A stretch of DNA of 64,000 nucleotides from JANMDN01 sp031376285 (GTDB lineage: Bacteria > Actinomycetota > Thermoleophilia > Miltoncostaeales > Miltoncostaeaceae), in NCBI GenBank assembly GCA_031376285.1, contig JANMDN010000066.1:1-64000 (forward strand). The letters run 5' to 3'. Position 1 is the stretch's first letter. The number at the start of each line of letters is the position of its first letter. Of this stretch, positions 9,254 to 17,488 are shown piece after piece. Below the pieces are notes generated by a model that saw nothing but the letters and a program-made list of their open reading frames with translations, was not told where the DNA came from and ran no database searches. Made by a program: the position numbers and the translations under genes.

Positions 9254-9279
9254 GTACCCCGTCTCGCTCGTCGTCAAAC
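9254..9279 (-). promoter_or_regulatory. SigB/SigF-type promoter for 56-residue protein, copy 1
   Basis: Read on the minus strand: GTTT, 16-base spacer, GGGTAC. It is about 170 bases before the ATG and lies just before the conserved leader. Confidence 0.75.
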
Positions 9280-9335
9280 ATCGACGGTGAGCGACGTCAA
9301 CAGGCCCCGCGATCCACGGCCATCAGGCGGAGCGT

Positions 9336-9779
9336 TCAGGCCGTTTCCGGTCGAACGAGGAGCACCGGGCACGGCGCGTGGCGCGCGAGGTAGCCGGCAA
9401 AGCTCCCGACGAGCATTCGCTCCACGAGACCTCGATGCGAACCCGCGACAAGCAAATCCGCCCCCTGCTCGCGCGCCCACTCACAGGCGGCGTGGTAGGG
9501 CATTCCGTCGATGACCACCGCGTTCTCCCCGTTTTGGGCGACCTCGGTCAGCCATGCTTCCGCTTGCGTCCGAAACTCCGCCGGGTCGGGGTACCAGGTC
9601 TGCGTGCCGCCTCCCGGAAATGCCGGGTAGACCCGGAGCGGCTCCATCACATGGAGCAGTGTGAGCCGGGATCGCCCGGACCGCGCGACCCTCCTGGCCT
9701 CGACGAGCGCTCGATCTGAGCCAGGCGATCCGTGCTCGACGCAGCAGACGATGTGCGGGTAAGGACCAGGACTTGTCAT
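9336..9779 (-). CDS. Universal stress protein (UspA family)
   Basis: About 147 residues forming a single Usp domain. It opens with 'HIVCCVEHGSPGSDRALVEA' (the strand and ATP-loop region). It ends with 'GSHRGLVERMLVGSF' followed by 'CPVLLVRPE', close to the family's G-x2-G-x9-G-S nucleotide-binding motif though with slightly different glycine spacing. The start is fixed by GGAGGGTG just upstream of the ATG; a longer upstream frame is discarded. A GTTT-N16-GGGAAC promoter lies about 37 bases before the ATG. Usp proteins protect cells during stasis and oxidative stress, in keeping with that promoter. Confidence 0.88.
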   Translation of the reverse strand: MTSPGPYPHIVCCVEHGSPGSDRALVEARRVARSGRSRLTLLHVMEPLRVYPAFPGGGTQTWYPDPAEFRTQAEAWLTEVAQNGENAVVIDGMPYHAACEWAREQGADLLVAGSHRGLVERMLVGSFAGYLARHAPCPVLLVRPETA

Positions 9780-9815
9780 TTCACCCTCCGTGCAGGGGGA
9801 ATCGCTCCCCTCAGT

Positions 9816-9841
9816 GTTCCCATTGTTCGTCGTCGCGAAAC
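9816..9841 (-). promoter_or_regulatory. SigB/SigF-type promoter for universal stress protein
   Basis: Minus strand GTTT, 16-base spacer, GGGAAC, giving an expected leader of about 30 bases before the universal stress protein ATG. Confidence 0.8.
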
Positions 9842-9973
9842 ACCGCCAACGTGTCAGCTCCAAGCGCGTCGACAAGCGGTGGTCGGTCGAACTCATCAAC
9901 GGAGCAGAGCGGGTTCAAGAACCCCGAGCCGCGGCGAGCTCCCCACGGGGCCGACCAACCAGGACGAGCCTCC

Positions 9974-12900
9974 TCAGTCTGGCGCGAACTCGCTCGGCCG
10001 ATCGAGCCCGCCGATGCGAATTTTCACGGTTGTGCCCGTTGATCGCGAGTCGAGCTCGAACTCCGAGGCGATCGCCTCCATGATCGCCCGTCCCCGCCCT
10101 CGATTGCCCGGCGCGGGCGGCACTCGCCACGAACCGAAGTCCCGCACCTCGATGAGCAGGTCGTCGGCGCCTGAGTACACCGCGTCGATCTGCAGGTAGC
10201 CCGGCGAGGCTCGGCCGTAATAGGCATGTTCGACGGCGTTCGAGCACGCCTCACCACACGCCAGTACGACCTCACCCACGCGGTCGGAAGCGACGCCGAG
10301 GTGCTGCAGCCAGAGGGTCAGGTCTTGACGTAGCGGCCGCAGCATCGACGGTTCGCAGCGCACGCGGCGGGAAAAGTGCTTGCCCTGCTCCGCCGTTCGC
10401 CCGACCGTGATGACGCACACGTCATCCGGTCGACCGGCCGAGCCCTCGACGAGCACGTCCGCAATTGCATCCGGCCAGGCGTCGCTTGCGCGCGGGCCCT
10501 GGATGATCCGCCGCGACTCGTCCTTAAGTCGTGCGAGCCCGATATCGAGCGATTCGCTTCTTCGCTCGATGAGGCCATCTGTGTAAAGCACGAGCACCTC
10601 ACCGACTCGGAGTTGAGCGTGCCCGTTTGTTCGAGGTGGCCCCTGTGTGAGGCCTAGGGGAGTGGATCTGCCATCGTTTAGGAATCGCGACTGGCCGCCG
10701 AGTCCCACCACGAGCGGCGGGGGGTGCCCCGCGCACGCATAGACGATCTCGCCGGTCTGAATGTTGACCTCCGCGCAGGCGATGGTCGTGAAGCGGGCGA
10801 TCTCAAGGGTCTCGACGAAGCCATCGAGACGTTCGAGGAGACGTGCGGGACCGCCGGCGTCCTTTGCCAGGGCCCTGGCCGCGCTCCGCAGCTGGCCCAT
10901 CGTCGCCGACGCCTCGAGCCCTCGGCCGACGACATCGCCGGTGATCACCGCGAGACGATGTTCATCGAGCAGGAGAACGTCCCACCAGTCTCCCCCGATC
11001 TCCATGCCCGAGACCGCGGGCCGGTAGCAGGTCGCAATCTCGAAGCCTCGGATTTGCGGAACCCTTGTCGTGAGCAGGGCCCGCTGGAGCCGGTCGGCGA
11101 TCCGATGCTCGGCCTCGTAGGCGAGCGACCTGTCGAGTGCCTGAGCGCCGAGGTCCGCGATCGCGCCAAGGAGTTCAGTGTCAATGGGACTGAGGACCCC
11201 GGCCACCGAAAAGGAAAGCCCAAGCACTCCGAGCGTCCGACCGCTCGCTCGGAGCGGAAGTGCCGCGAGTCCGTAACTCAAGGGAACGCGAGCACCCGCA
11301 AGAGAGGGGTAGCGACGCTCGAACTCGCTCGGCGTTTCGAGCAAAATCATCTTGCCGGTCCGCACCGCTTCGGCAAGCGGTGAGTCGGCGTCGGCGGGAA
11401 CCGAACGCCACAGGTGGAGAAACTCCTTCGTGAAGCCGACCCCGTCGACCAGGGCAAGGTCGCCCCCCGGTTCGCGACGGTAGACAGACCCCCGGCTCGC
11501 TCGGACGGCGGCGATGCCCTCGCGCAGCAGTACGTGGACGATCCCGGCCTCATCGAGTTCCGCTGCCAGGGCGCTCGAGACCCGGTTGAGTCGCTCGAGT
11601 CGGTCGCGGGCAGCAGCCTCCGACTCCAGCGCCTCAAGCCGACGACGTGTGAGTGAACACTGGTTCGAAAGCGCCTCGAGAATTCGGAGATCGCTCGAGG
11701 AGATCGACCGCCGACTGCGGAAACCGAGGAGCAGCACCCGCGACCGATCCTGCTGGCGCTCAAGCGGACAAACGACAACCGTCTCGAAGCTGGCCGAGCC
11801 TGACTGTGCTCCCTTCGCGGTCCTCGACCGCCGCTGCAGCGCAGACGGCTGTCCGTGTTCCATCGCTGCTCGCACCGTCTTCCACCACTCGTCGGTGGCA
11901 CCCTCCCATTCGGCGGCGCGCTCACCGACGAGCAACAACTGGGAATCGCCTGCAAGGACCTCTTCAGCGATCACCGCGGACTCAGCCGACAGGAGTTCGC
12001 GGGCTCGGGCGGCGCAAATGCCGTCCACCGAAGCGCTATCGGGGGCCGAGAGGAGCCCGTCGGAGGTCTCCTGCCAGACCATCGACTGGCGAGCCTGACC
12101 ACGTCGGATGCGGTCAAGGCGCCCAAGCAACGCCAGCGAGAGCAGGCCGCCCAGGAGTCCAACACTCGCGACGGCGATCCACTCGTCCCGGAGGCGCCGC
12201 CGCGCGCCGCCGAGCGCCTGGTCCATGGACTCGTTCGACAGGATGGTCCACCCGGCAACGCGCGCCTCGGCGATGGCGATGAGTCGATGGGCGCGCCCTT
12301 GGAGATCAGTGACGTCAGTCTGGACCGCACCTGGTTTTGCTCGCAGCACTGCGAGCGCGCGCTGATCGAGTTGCTGGATGGCCGTCACCTCTCGCTCGCC
12401 GAAGACGAGTCGAGAGAAGCGGTCGACGGCAACGAGGGATTGCTGGGTACCGGGTGTGGGGTGGCCAATCACGGAAAGCCGCTTGAGCGAGATCGTTGCG
12501 GCGAGCACACCGGCAAACGTCCCGCGATCGTCAAAGGTCGGTGTCGCGAGGACAACGACCGGTGCGCCCGTGTTTGAAGCGAGGAGGACGCCACTCACCG
12601 CAGGGCGCCGTTCGCGCCTGACCCGCTGAACGTACTCGCGCGCGCTCAGGTCGAGCGGGAGGACGGTGACCGATCGGTCACTCACGAGGACGCGACGCTG
12701 TCCACCGGCGTCGAGCCAACCCAGTTCGGGTCGGAGTCCTGAACTACGGGCTGGCAGGACGGTTCGCAGGTAGGTCGCCATCGCCTCGGGCCGCGCCGCA
12801 AGCACGGGCGGAGCCTTTGCAACCGAGGCGAGATATGCCAACTGATCGGTGAGGTACCGGTCGACGGCCTGGGCGGCGGTCGCCGCTCGCGTGCGCGCCA

Positions 12901-13078
12901 GTTCCAGCGAGCTGCGCCGGTCAGCGCGGTAGTTCAGCCAAGAACCCCACGCCGACAGACCGACGACGGCACCAATGACTGTCACGAGCGCCGTCGCCGC
13001 CAGACGACGCGAACCCCTCGTGTCTCGCTCGCCGCCAACTGACCTCGACCATCGGCCCCGATGGGACGTGCTCATCAC
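9974..13078 (-). CDS. SpoIIE-type phosphatase with sensor, GAF and HATPase domains
   Basis: A 1034-residue signalling protein. In order: membrane helix (about 27-47), Cache-like external sensor (about 50-280), second helix (about 293-315), two GAF-like regions (about 330-480 and 505-655), PP2C/SpoIIE phosphatase (about 665-885), and a C-terminal RsbW-like HATPase (about 895-1030). The phosphatase keeps 'IGGDWWDV', 'GDVVGRG' and 'LYTDGLIERR', the metal-binding aspartates. The HATPase keeps 'GEACSNAVEHAY' and 'GRGRAIM'. Such proteins dephosphorylate STAS antagonists, freeing them to capture the anti-sigma kinase. It faces a STAS gene and sits about 4 kb from the RsbW-like gene, so it is the likely stress input. 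Confidence 0.88.
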   Translation of the reverse strand: MMSTSHRGRWSRSVGGERDTRGSRRLAATALVTVIGAVVGLSAWGSWLNYRADRRSSLELARTRAATAAQAVDRYLTDQLAYLASVAKAPPVLAARPEAMATYLRTVLPARSSGLRPELGWLDAGGQRRVLVSDRSVTVLPLDLSAREYVQRVRRERRPAVSGVLLASNTGAPVVVLATPTFDDRGTFAGVLAATISLKRLSVIGHPTPGTQQSLVAVDRFSRLVFGEREVTAIQQLDQRALAVLRAKPGAVQTDVTDLQGRAHRLIAIAEARVAGWTILSNESMDQALGGARRRLRDEWIAVASVGLLGGLLSLALLGRLDRIRRGQARQSMVWQETSDGLLSAPDSASVDGICAARARELLSAESAVIAEEVLAGDSQLLLVGERAAEWEGATDEWWKTVRAAMEHGQPSALQRRSRTAKGAQSGSASFETVVVCPLERQQDRSRVLLLGFRSRRSISSSDLRILEALSNQCSLTRRRLEALESEAAARDRLERLNRVSSALAAELDEAGIVHVLLREGIAAVRASRGSVYRREPGGDLALVDGVGFTKEFLHLWRSVPADADSPLAEAVRTGKMILLETPSEFERRYPSLAGARVPLSYGLAALPLRASGRTLGVLGLSFSVAGVLSPIDTELLGAIADLGAQALDRSLAYEAEHRIADRLQRALLTTRVPQIRGFEIATCYRPAVSGMEIGGDWWDVLLLDEHRLAVITGDVVGRGLEASATMGQLRSAARALAKDAGGPARLLERLDGFVETLEIARFTTIACAEVNIQTGEIVYACAGHPPPLVVGLGGQSRFLNDGRSTPLGLTQGPPRTNGHAQLRVGEVLVLYTDGLIERRSESLDIGLARLKDESRRIIQGPRASDAWPDAIADVLVEGSAGRPDDVCVITVGRTAEQGKHFSRRVRCEPSMLRPLRQDLTLWLQHLGVASDRVGEVVLACGEACSNAVEHAYYGRASPGYLQIDAVYSGADDLLIEVRDFGSWRVPPAPGNRGRGRAIMEAIASEFELDSRSTGTTVKIRIGGLDRPSEFAPD

Positions 13079-13276
13079 GGGAGCCTACGGTTCGTCAGTG
13101 AGGGAGTTCGGATAAGCGCACTCCGGCGCCGGGTGGTCGTCGGCCTTGTTGCCGGACCCACTCACCTCAGGGAACGCTCGACGCGGTCCGATCATCAAGC
13201 GAGCGCCGGAAGCGGTTGGCAAGTCGCCCCCTATCTGGTTGGCTGTCAATTCCTGGAACAGTCTGGAGGGCCCAGA

Positions 13277-13624
13277 ATGACCCACCCGATCGCACGCTAC
13301 GAATTCGCGGAGGGAAACGCGTCGTCGCTCGTTCTCTCGATCGATGGAGAGATCGACCTCTCCAACGTCGGGGAGCTTCGGCGGGAGATCGACCAGCGTC
13401 TGCGCCATTCGCGGCTCGTCATCGACTTTCGAAAGACGACCTACATCGATAGCGCCGGTTTAGCCCTCATCGCTGACGTCGGGTCGAGGCCTTCGCCGCG
13501 GGTTGCCGTCCATATCGTCGCGGAGTCCGAGACTACGGTGTGGCGAACGCTGCGGGTCGCCGGGTTCACGGAGCTCTTTCCGGTCCACTCGGCCCTCGAC
13601 GCTGCGGTCGCCAGCGCGAGCTGA
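13277..13624 (+). CDS. STAS-domain anti-sigma-factor antagonist (RsbV-like)
   Basis: A 115-residue single STAS domain. 'VLSIDGEIDLSNVGELR' is the domain's first strands and helix. 'IDFRKTTYIDSAGLALI' contains the phosphorylatable serine, S59, in the usual D-S-x-G turn. The start is fixed by GGAGGG six bases before the ATG at 13277. Its gene diverges from the SpoIIE-type phosphatase, a likely partner. In the known partner-switching scheme, the unphosphorylated antagonist binds the RsbW kinase and releases the sigma factor. Confidence 0.87.
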   Translation: MTHPIARYEFAEGNASSLVLSIDGEIDLSNVGELRREIDQRLRHSRLVIDFRKTTYIDSAGLALIADVGSRPSPRVAVHIVAESETTVWRTLRVAGFTELFPVHSALDAAVASAS

Positions 13625-13696
13625 CGAGAACGCGCACGCCCGCGCGGGCGGCCGACGGCGAGACGTCACCGCCAGCCCGCCCAGTCGGTCAGCCGT

Positions 13697-13975
13697 CTAG
13701 TGAGCGGTCCGTCGGGAGCCGCGGCCGGCGACCGCGCGCCAGACAATGAGCACCACGACGGCGCCGATGATCGCGGCAAGCCACGTCGAGACGTCGAAGA
13801 ACGCGTCGACCGGGTCGCCAAGCCCAAAGGCCCGTGCGAGCGCCCCACCGATGAGCGCGCCGACGACCCCGAGAATCGTCGTCACGATGATTCCGCCGGG
13901 TTGCTCTCCCGGGAGTAGCGCCTTCGCCGCCAGTCCCGCCAGCAGCCCCAAGATGATCCACGCGATGATGCTCAT
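13697..13975 (-). CDS. GlsB/YeaQ/YmgE family small membrane protein
   Basis: A 92-residue protein with three hydrophobic glycine-rich segments, starting 'MSIIAWIILGLLAGLAAKAL', followed by 'GGIIVTTILGVVGALIGG'. This is the typical transglycosylase-associated (GlsB/YeaQ/YmgE) pattern; the family is commonly stress-induced. AAGGAA precedes the ATG. A GTTT-N15-GGGAAC promoter lies about 44 bases upstream. The exact biochemical role of the family is not known. The internal start was chosen because the upstream extension lacks family similarity. Confidence 0.85.
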   Translation of the reverse strand: MSIIAWIILGLLAGLAAKALLPGEQPGGIIVTTILGVVGALIGGALARAFGLGDPVDAFFDVSTWLAAIIGAVVVLIVWRAVAGRGSRRTAH

Positions 13976-14018
13976 TTCCTTGCCCCTTCCATCCGTTGCC
14001 TGACACCTCACTGGAGGT

Positions 14019-14043
14019 GTTCCCGCTACCGCGCTCGGCAAAC
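14019..14043 (-). promoter_or_regulatory. SigB/SigF-type promoter for GlsB-like gene
   Basis: Minus strand GTTT, 15-base spacer, GGGAAC, followed by a leader of about 36 bases to the GlsB-like ATG. Confidence 0.75.
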
Positions 14044-14160
14044 CCGCAACCCATCCGGTGCCGACTGCGAGGCGAATTGGGACGAGCTCGTCGACTCGTT
14101 GGGCGATTCGCAGCTCGTCGGTCGTTCTGACCGACCCCGAGCGTTTCATCGGTTGGCCGG

Positions 14161-14484
14161 TCAGGGCTCATCGCCGTTCGAACCTTCGTTGACGGCCCTC
14201 GCGATACTTCCGTCCTCTGACTCGGTAAGAACGAAGCCCCAAAGGACGCCCATGCTGAGTGCAAACGCAACGCCGAGCCCGACACTAAGGCCCGGGCCGG
14301 AGACGGTGTAGCCGACGATGGCGCCGAGAGCCCCAGCGACCAGTGCGGCGATGACGCTGCCGCGAAGTATCCGCGTCGAAAGTCCGTCCCGCGTGCTGAC
14401 GTCGTCGTTCGGCGACCGCCGATTCGGCTGTTCCTGATCCAGAGCCTCAGTGCTCTGGCCTTTGTGCCCATCGTCCACGCTCAT
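14161..14484 (-). CDS. Small membrane protein of unknown function
   Basis: 107 residues: a polar N-terminal 40 residues rich in Asp, Gln and Ser, then two glycine-rich membrane helices ('VIAALVAGALGAIVGYTVSG' and 'SVGLGVAFALSMGVLWGFVL'), then an acidic tail. The ATG is preceded by GAAGGG. I do not recognise a named family. It lies between the GlsB-like gene and the divergent sigma-factor gene, and a GTTT-N16-GGGAAC promoter sits upstream, back to back with that of the sigma gene. A stress-linked membrane protein is a fair inference. Confidence 0.65.
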   Translation of the reverse strand: MSVDDGHKGQSTEALDQEQPNRRSPNDDVSTRDGLSTRILRGSVIAALVAGALGAIVGYTVSGPGLSVGLGVAFALSMGVLWGFVLTESEDGSIARAVNEGSNGDEP

Positions 14485-14604
14485 TTGGCCCTTCTCGTAG
14501 GTGGTCGGCCAAGACGGGCAAAGACCGATCGGTGGAGGCCTCCGGAGATGACGGCTCCTGGCTACCCACAATTGATCTCGGCCGGTATCCGACCTGGACG
14601 TGTG

Positions 14605-14630
14605 GTTCCCGATCGACCGTTGACCGAAAC
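14605..14630 (-). promoter_or_regulatory. SigB/SigF-type promoter, divergent from sigma gene
   Basis: Minus strand GTTT, 16-base spacer, GGGAAC. It drives the small membrane protein at 14161-14484, and its GTTT end is 26 bases from the promoter of the sigma gene. Confidence 0.72.
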
Positions 14631-14656
14631 ATGAGCCGCGGCAACGCTTGGGGAAG

Positions 14657-14682
14657 GTTTACGATTCACCTTGATTGGGAAC
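14657..14682 (+). promoter_or_regulatory. SigB/SigF-type promoter of the sigma factor gene (autoregulation)
   Basis: GTTT, 16-base spacer, GGGAAC, with an AGG directly before GTTT as in the classic SigB consensus. Transcription should begin near 14690, so upstream TTG codons such as 14671 cannot serve as the start from this promoter. The arrangement predicts positive autoregulation of the sigma factor. Confidence 0.72.
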
Positions 14683-14713
14683 TTCCCCCGAGGATGTCGC
14701 CGAGGTGAGTTCG

Positions 14714-14731
14714 ATGACCAACACGCTTTGA
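14714..14731 (+). other. Five-codon leader ORF overlapping the sigma start
   Basis: An ATG at 14714 follows a near-perfect ribosome-binding site (GAGGTGAG) and reads M-T-N-T-L then TGA. The stop overlaps an in-frame TTG of the sigma gene as TTGA. It is either a coupled mini-cistron or the true N-terminus of the sigma factor broken by one missing base. Confidence 0.45.
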
Positions 14732-15444
14732 CCGAGCCCGAGCCCCAGGCGCGGCGATCCTCTACGAAGATCGAACGCGAAACGTTGGTGCTCGAGCACC
14801 TGACGCTCGCTCGCGCGCTCGCTCGGCGCTACGCGCGTCGTGGGGAACCATTGGAGGACCTCGAGCAGGTTGCGATGGTGGGCCTCATCAAGGCCGTCGA
14901 TCGTTTCGATCCGTCTCGCGGGACCGCGCTCGCGTCATTTGCAACCCCGACCATCCTCGGCGAGATCCGCCGCCATTTTCGCGACCGCCTCCGTCCGATT
15001 CGCGTACCCCGAGGGCTCCAGGATGCTCAGGCCAATGTCAGCCGGGCGATTGGTGAATTGACGGGCTCGCTTGGACACAGCCCGTCGGTGGCGGAGATCG
15101 CGTCGCATCTTGCGATCTCAGCCGACGACGTTCTCGATGCACTCGCCGCGGCCTCCGCGTTTCGACCCCTGTCCCTCTCACAGCCCCGAGACGTGGATTC
15201 CGACACGCCGATCGAGATCCCGATCGACGATCCCGGGTTCGCGCTCATCGAGGGACGGGCTGGCCTTGCCGCCGCGTTGCGCGCTCTGCCGGCACGCGAG
15301 CGGACCATCATCGTGATGCGCTTTCGCTCCGGGCTGACCCAGTCCCAGATCGCCGATCGCATTGGGATTAGCCAAATGCACGTGTCAAGGCTCCTGCGCC
15401 AAGCGATCCTTGCGCTGCGCGAGAAGCTGGGGGCGCAGGAGTAG
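14728..15444 (+). CDS. RNA polymerase sigma factor, SigB/SigF/SigG family
   Basis: About 238 residues with regions 2, 3 and 4 of the SigB/F/G group. Region 2 has 'EDLEQVAMVGLIKAVDRFDP' and 'ASFATPTILGEIRRHFRD'. Region 3 begins at 'IRVPRGLQ'. Region 4 has 'RERTIIVMRFRSGLTQSQIA' followed by 'ISQMHVSRLLR'. The A-T-P-T-I-L-G-E-I-x-R-x-F-R-D segment is characteristic of general-stress sigma factors. The start is uncertain: TTG at 14728 overlaps the stop of a five-codon leader ORF, and GTG at 14788 is an alternative. It is surrounded by STAS, RsbW-like and SpoIIE-like genes. Its promoter is of the type it should itself recognise. Confidence 0.9.
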   Translation: MTEPEPQARRSSTKIERETLVLEHLTLARALARRYARRGEPLEDLEQVAMVGLIKAVDRFDPSRGTALASFATPTILGEIRRHFRDRLRPIRVPRGLQDAQANVSRAIGELTGSLGHSPSVAEIASHLAISADDVLDALAAASAFRPLSLSQPRDVDSDTPIEIPIDDPGFALIEGRAGLAAALRALPARERTIIVMRFRSGLTQSQIADRIGISQMHVSRLLRQAILALREKLGAQE

Positions 15445-15523
15445 CCAGACCGCCTGCGGTTGCGGAGGGATCGGCTCGGCGCAGGTTTCCGATACTCCGG
15501 GTGAGAGGTTCCGACACCGGAAT

Positions 15524-15549
15524 GTGTGAAGCGGGGGGCGCCCGGGTAT
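15524..15549 (+). promoter_or_regulatory. Possible SigB/SigF-type promoter (degenerate)
   Basis: GTGT, 16-base spacer, GGGTAT. One mismatch in the -35 element. It lies directly before the gene at 15561. Confidence 0.4.
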
Positions 15550-15560
15550 GAGGGCGGTCA

Positions 15561-16088
15561 ATGGCGGCTCAACTCCCAGACCATCTGAGCGCTGACCGCC
15601 ACCGATCGCTTGAGGGCCGGCGCAAGGCGGTGATCCTCCGACGGCTCGCCGTGGCCGGACTCAGCGCGGTCCTTCTCGCGGGCTTGATCGGGGCGTTCGG
15701 TCAGGGCGTACGCACCGTCGTCGCGCGCGGGTCGACCGCAACGCTCGCCGTGTCGGCGCCGGAGCGTGTACGTGGCGGGTTGCTCTTTCAGGCCCGTTTT
15801 GAGGTGGTCGCCCTCGCGCCGCTTGCCAAGCCGACCATCGTTCTCGAAGACGGCTGGCTCGAGGGCAGCACGATGAACACCCTGACGCCCTCCCCCACAC
15901 GAGAGACGAGCCGGGCCGGGTCGCTCGAACTCGACTTCGAACCGACGCGCCCCGGTGATCTCCTCACGATCTTTGCTGATTTTCAGGTGAACCCGGCAGG
16001 TCTCGGGCGCCGGGCCCAGCGGGTCGAGCTTCGCGATCGGGGGCGCGTCATCGCCACCGTCGATCGATCCATGACGATCTTCCCGTAG
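15561..16088 (+). CDS. Single-pass exported protein of unknown function
   Basis: 175 residues. A basic N-terminus and one membrane helix (about residues 30-50) are followed by an extracytoplasmic beta-rich domain of about 115 residues with alternating hydrophobic strands such as 'LLFQARFEVVAL' and 'GDLLTIFADFQVN'. No named family is recognised. The stop is two bases before the start of the DUF421 gene, so the two are co-transcribed and may act as a membrane pair. A GGGTAT with a weak GTGT -35 sits just upstream. Confidence 0.7.
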   Translation: MAAQLPDHLSADRHRSLEGRRKAVILRRLAVAGLSAVLLAGLIGAFGQGVRTVVARGSTATLAVSAPERVRGGLLFQARFEVVALAPLAKPTIVLEDGWLEGSTMNTLTPSPTRETSRAGSLELDFEPTRPGDLLTIFADFQVNPAGLGRRAQRVELRDRGRVIATVDRSMTIFP

Positions 16089-16090
16089 CG

Positions 16091-16543
16091 ATGGACATCG
16101 TCCTCCGCGCGGCCATCGCGTTTGGGTTCATTTTCCTGCTGACCCGGATCATCGGCCGGCGTGAGCTCGGCTCGATGGCGCCGTTTGACCTGATCCTGCT
16201 GGTGGTGATCGGCGATCTGGTGCAGCAGGGCGTCACGCAGAGCGACTACTCGCTCGTCGGCATGGTGCTCGCCGTTGGCACCGTCGCCGTCCTGACGATT
16301 GGCGTCTCCTACCTGTCGTTTCGCTTCCGCCACCTTCGGCCGATCCTCGAAGGCGAGCCGATCGTCCTCATCGAGCACGGGCGAGTGCTTGATCGAAACC
16401 TGCGACGTGAGCGAATGACGGTCGACGAACTCGCCGCCGAGGCGAGGCTGAACCAAATCGCCTCGCTTGCAACCGTTGAGTGGGCCGTGCTCGAGACCGG
16501 GGGAGCCATCAGCTTCATCGAGATGGCGCAGCCACGGGCGTAG
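16091..16543 (+). CDS. DUF421 (YetF-like) membrane protein
   Basis: 150 residues: three membrane helices (about 5-20, 32-50 and 57-77) followed by a cytoplasmic alpha/beta domain. The first helix pair carries 'FIFLLTRIIGRRELGSMAPF', the hallmark of DUF421/YetF proteins. 'EGEPIVLIEHGRVLDRNLRR' begins the soluble domain. In Bacillus these proteins are linked to spore or stress physiology, but the mechanism is not established. The gene follows the single-pass protein with a two-base gap. Confidence 0.85.
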   Translation: MDIVLRAAIAFGFIFLLTRIIGRRELGSMAPFDLILLVVIGDLVQQGVTQSDYSLVGMVLAVGTVAVLTIGVSYLSFRFRHLRPILEGEPIVLIEHGRVLDRNLRRERMTVDELAAEARLNQIASLATVEWAVLETGGAISFIEMAQPRA

Positions 16544-16585
16544 CGCAGCGCGGCACGCGCCGGCCCTCAGTCAGGGCGGCTCAAT

Positions 16586-16611
16586 GTTTAGGATCTTGCG
16601 CAGCGGGGCAC
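16586..16611 (+). promoter_or_regulatory. Possible stress promoter, GGGCAC variant
   Basis: GTTT, 16-base spacer, GGGCAC. The -10 differs by one base from GGGWA, but the same variant is found before four other genes in the window. It would drive the STAS-STAS-RsbW operon. Confidence 0.4.
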
Positions 16612-16775
16612 CACCCCGAAAATGATCACCGGTGTCGATTCAGACAGACCACGAGCGCCCCTCCGGGCCGGGTGGCGCCGTTACGTCGGCAACAGCGCTG
16701 CGGCCTGGTTGAACGCCACGGAGTCCGGGCGCGGGGCGAGATCGCGACATGCCGTTTGGAAGGAAGTCGTGCACA

Positions 16776-17108
16776 ATGGGTCTTGACATCGTGATCACCT
16801 CCGAACAATCCGGGGGCTCAACCATTGTTCTCCAAGGCGAGCTCGACATCTACACGGTCAACGACTTTCGAGCGCGAACCGAACCCATCGCCTTGTCCGA
16901 TGAGCAGATCACGATCGATCTTCGCGGCGTCGAGCTGATCGATTCCTCGGGTCTGGCCGTCCTCGCAAGGCTCGCATCGGGACGTACGCCAACGCTCGTG
17001 TGTCCGGACCCAGCCCTCGTACGACTCTTTTCGATCACGGCGCTTGACCGGTGCTTTCGCATCGTTCGAGATGTGCCTCCCACCCCTGCTGCGGAGGAGG
17101 TGCGGTGA
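16776..17108 (+). CDS. STAS-domain anti-sigma antagonist (RsbV/RsbS-like)
   Basis: 110 residues, one STAS domain. 'IVLQGELDIYTVNDFRAR' is the conserved start. 'IDLRGVELIDSSGLAVLARL' holds the D-S-S-G phosphorylation site (S57/S58). I chose the ATG at 16776, preceded by GGAAGGAAG, over an earlier ATG at 16749. It is first of a four-gene operon; its stop overlaps the GTG of the next STAS gene by four bases. It probably binds the RsbW-like kinase encoded two genes later. Confidence 0.85.
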   Translation: MGLDIVITSEQSGGSTIVLQGELDIYTVNDFRARTEPIALSDEQITIDLRGVELIDSSGLAVLARLASGRTPTLVCPDPALVRLFSITALDRCFRIVRDVPPTPAAEEVR

Positions 17109-17488
17109 CACAGAACGATTCCAAACGTCGAGGCGCCGGCATCGACGTACGCACGTCCCAGGACCACACGACCGTATGGGTCTCGGGCGAGCACGACATC
17201 AGCTCGGCGCCGGAGCTCGAAACCACGCTGCGAGAGCTTCTCCTCGCGGGCACGGACCTGCTCGTCGACCTATCGAGCCTGACCTTCGCCGATTCCAGTG
17301 TGCTGAGGGTGCTCGTCCAGGAGTCTGAGACCGCCGCCGACAACGGCTGCGGTTTCGTTGTGCTGATTCCCGAGATCCCCGCGAGCGCGGCGGTGCGGCG
17401 TGTCATCCAGCTCACCCAACTTGAACACGCCATCGCCATCTTCTCCAGCCGCGATCGGGCGACCGCGCACCTCCAAAGGATCCAATGA
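17105..17488 (+). CDS. STAS-domain protein with DSSV phospho-site
   Basis: 127 residues, starting at a GTG that overlaps the previous stop and follows GGAGGAGG. 'VWVSGEHDISSAPELETTL' and 'LVDLSSLTFADSSVLRVLV' define the STAS fold. The normally invariant glycine after the phospho-serine is valine (D-S-S-V), as also in the STAS protein at 21957-22379. Its stop overlaps the ATG of the RsbW-like kinase, so stoichiometric production is likely. It may be a second, differently tuned antagonist. Confidence 0.83.
   Translation: MTQNDSKRRGAGIDVRTSQDHTTVWVSGEHDISSAPELETTLRELLLAGTDLLVDLSSLTFADSSVLRVLVQESETAADNGCGFVVLIPEIPASAAVRRVIQLTQLEHAIAIFSSRDRATAHLQRIQ

Noticed and set aside
14671..14727. TTG at 14671 as start of the sigma factor
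   Set aside because: It lies inside the promoter, upstream of the expected transcription start, and the encoded residues have no family similarity.
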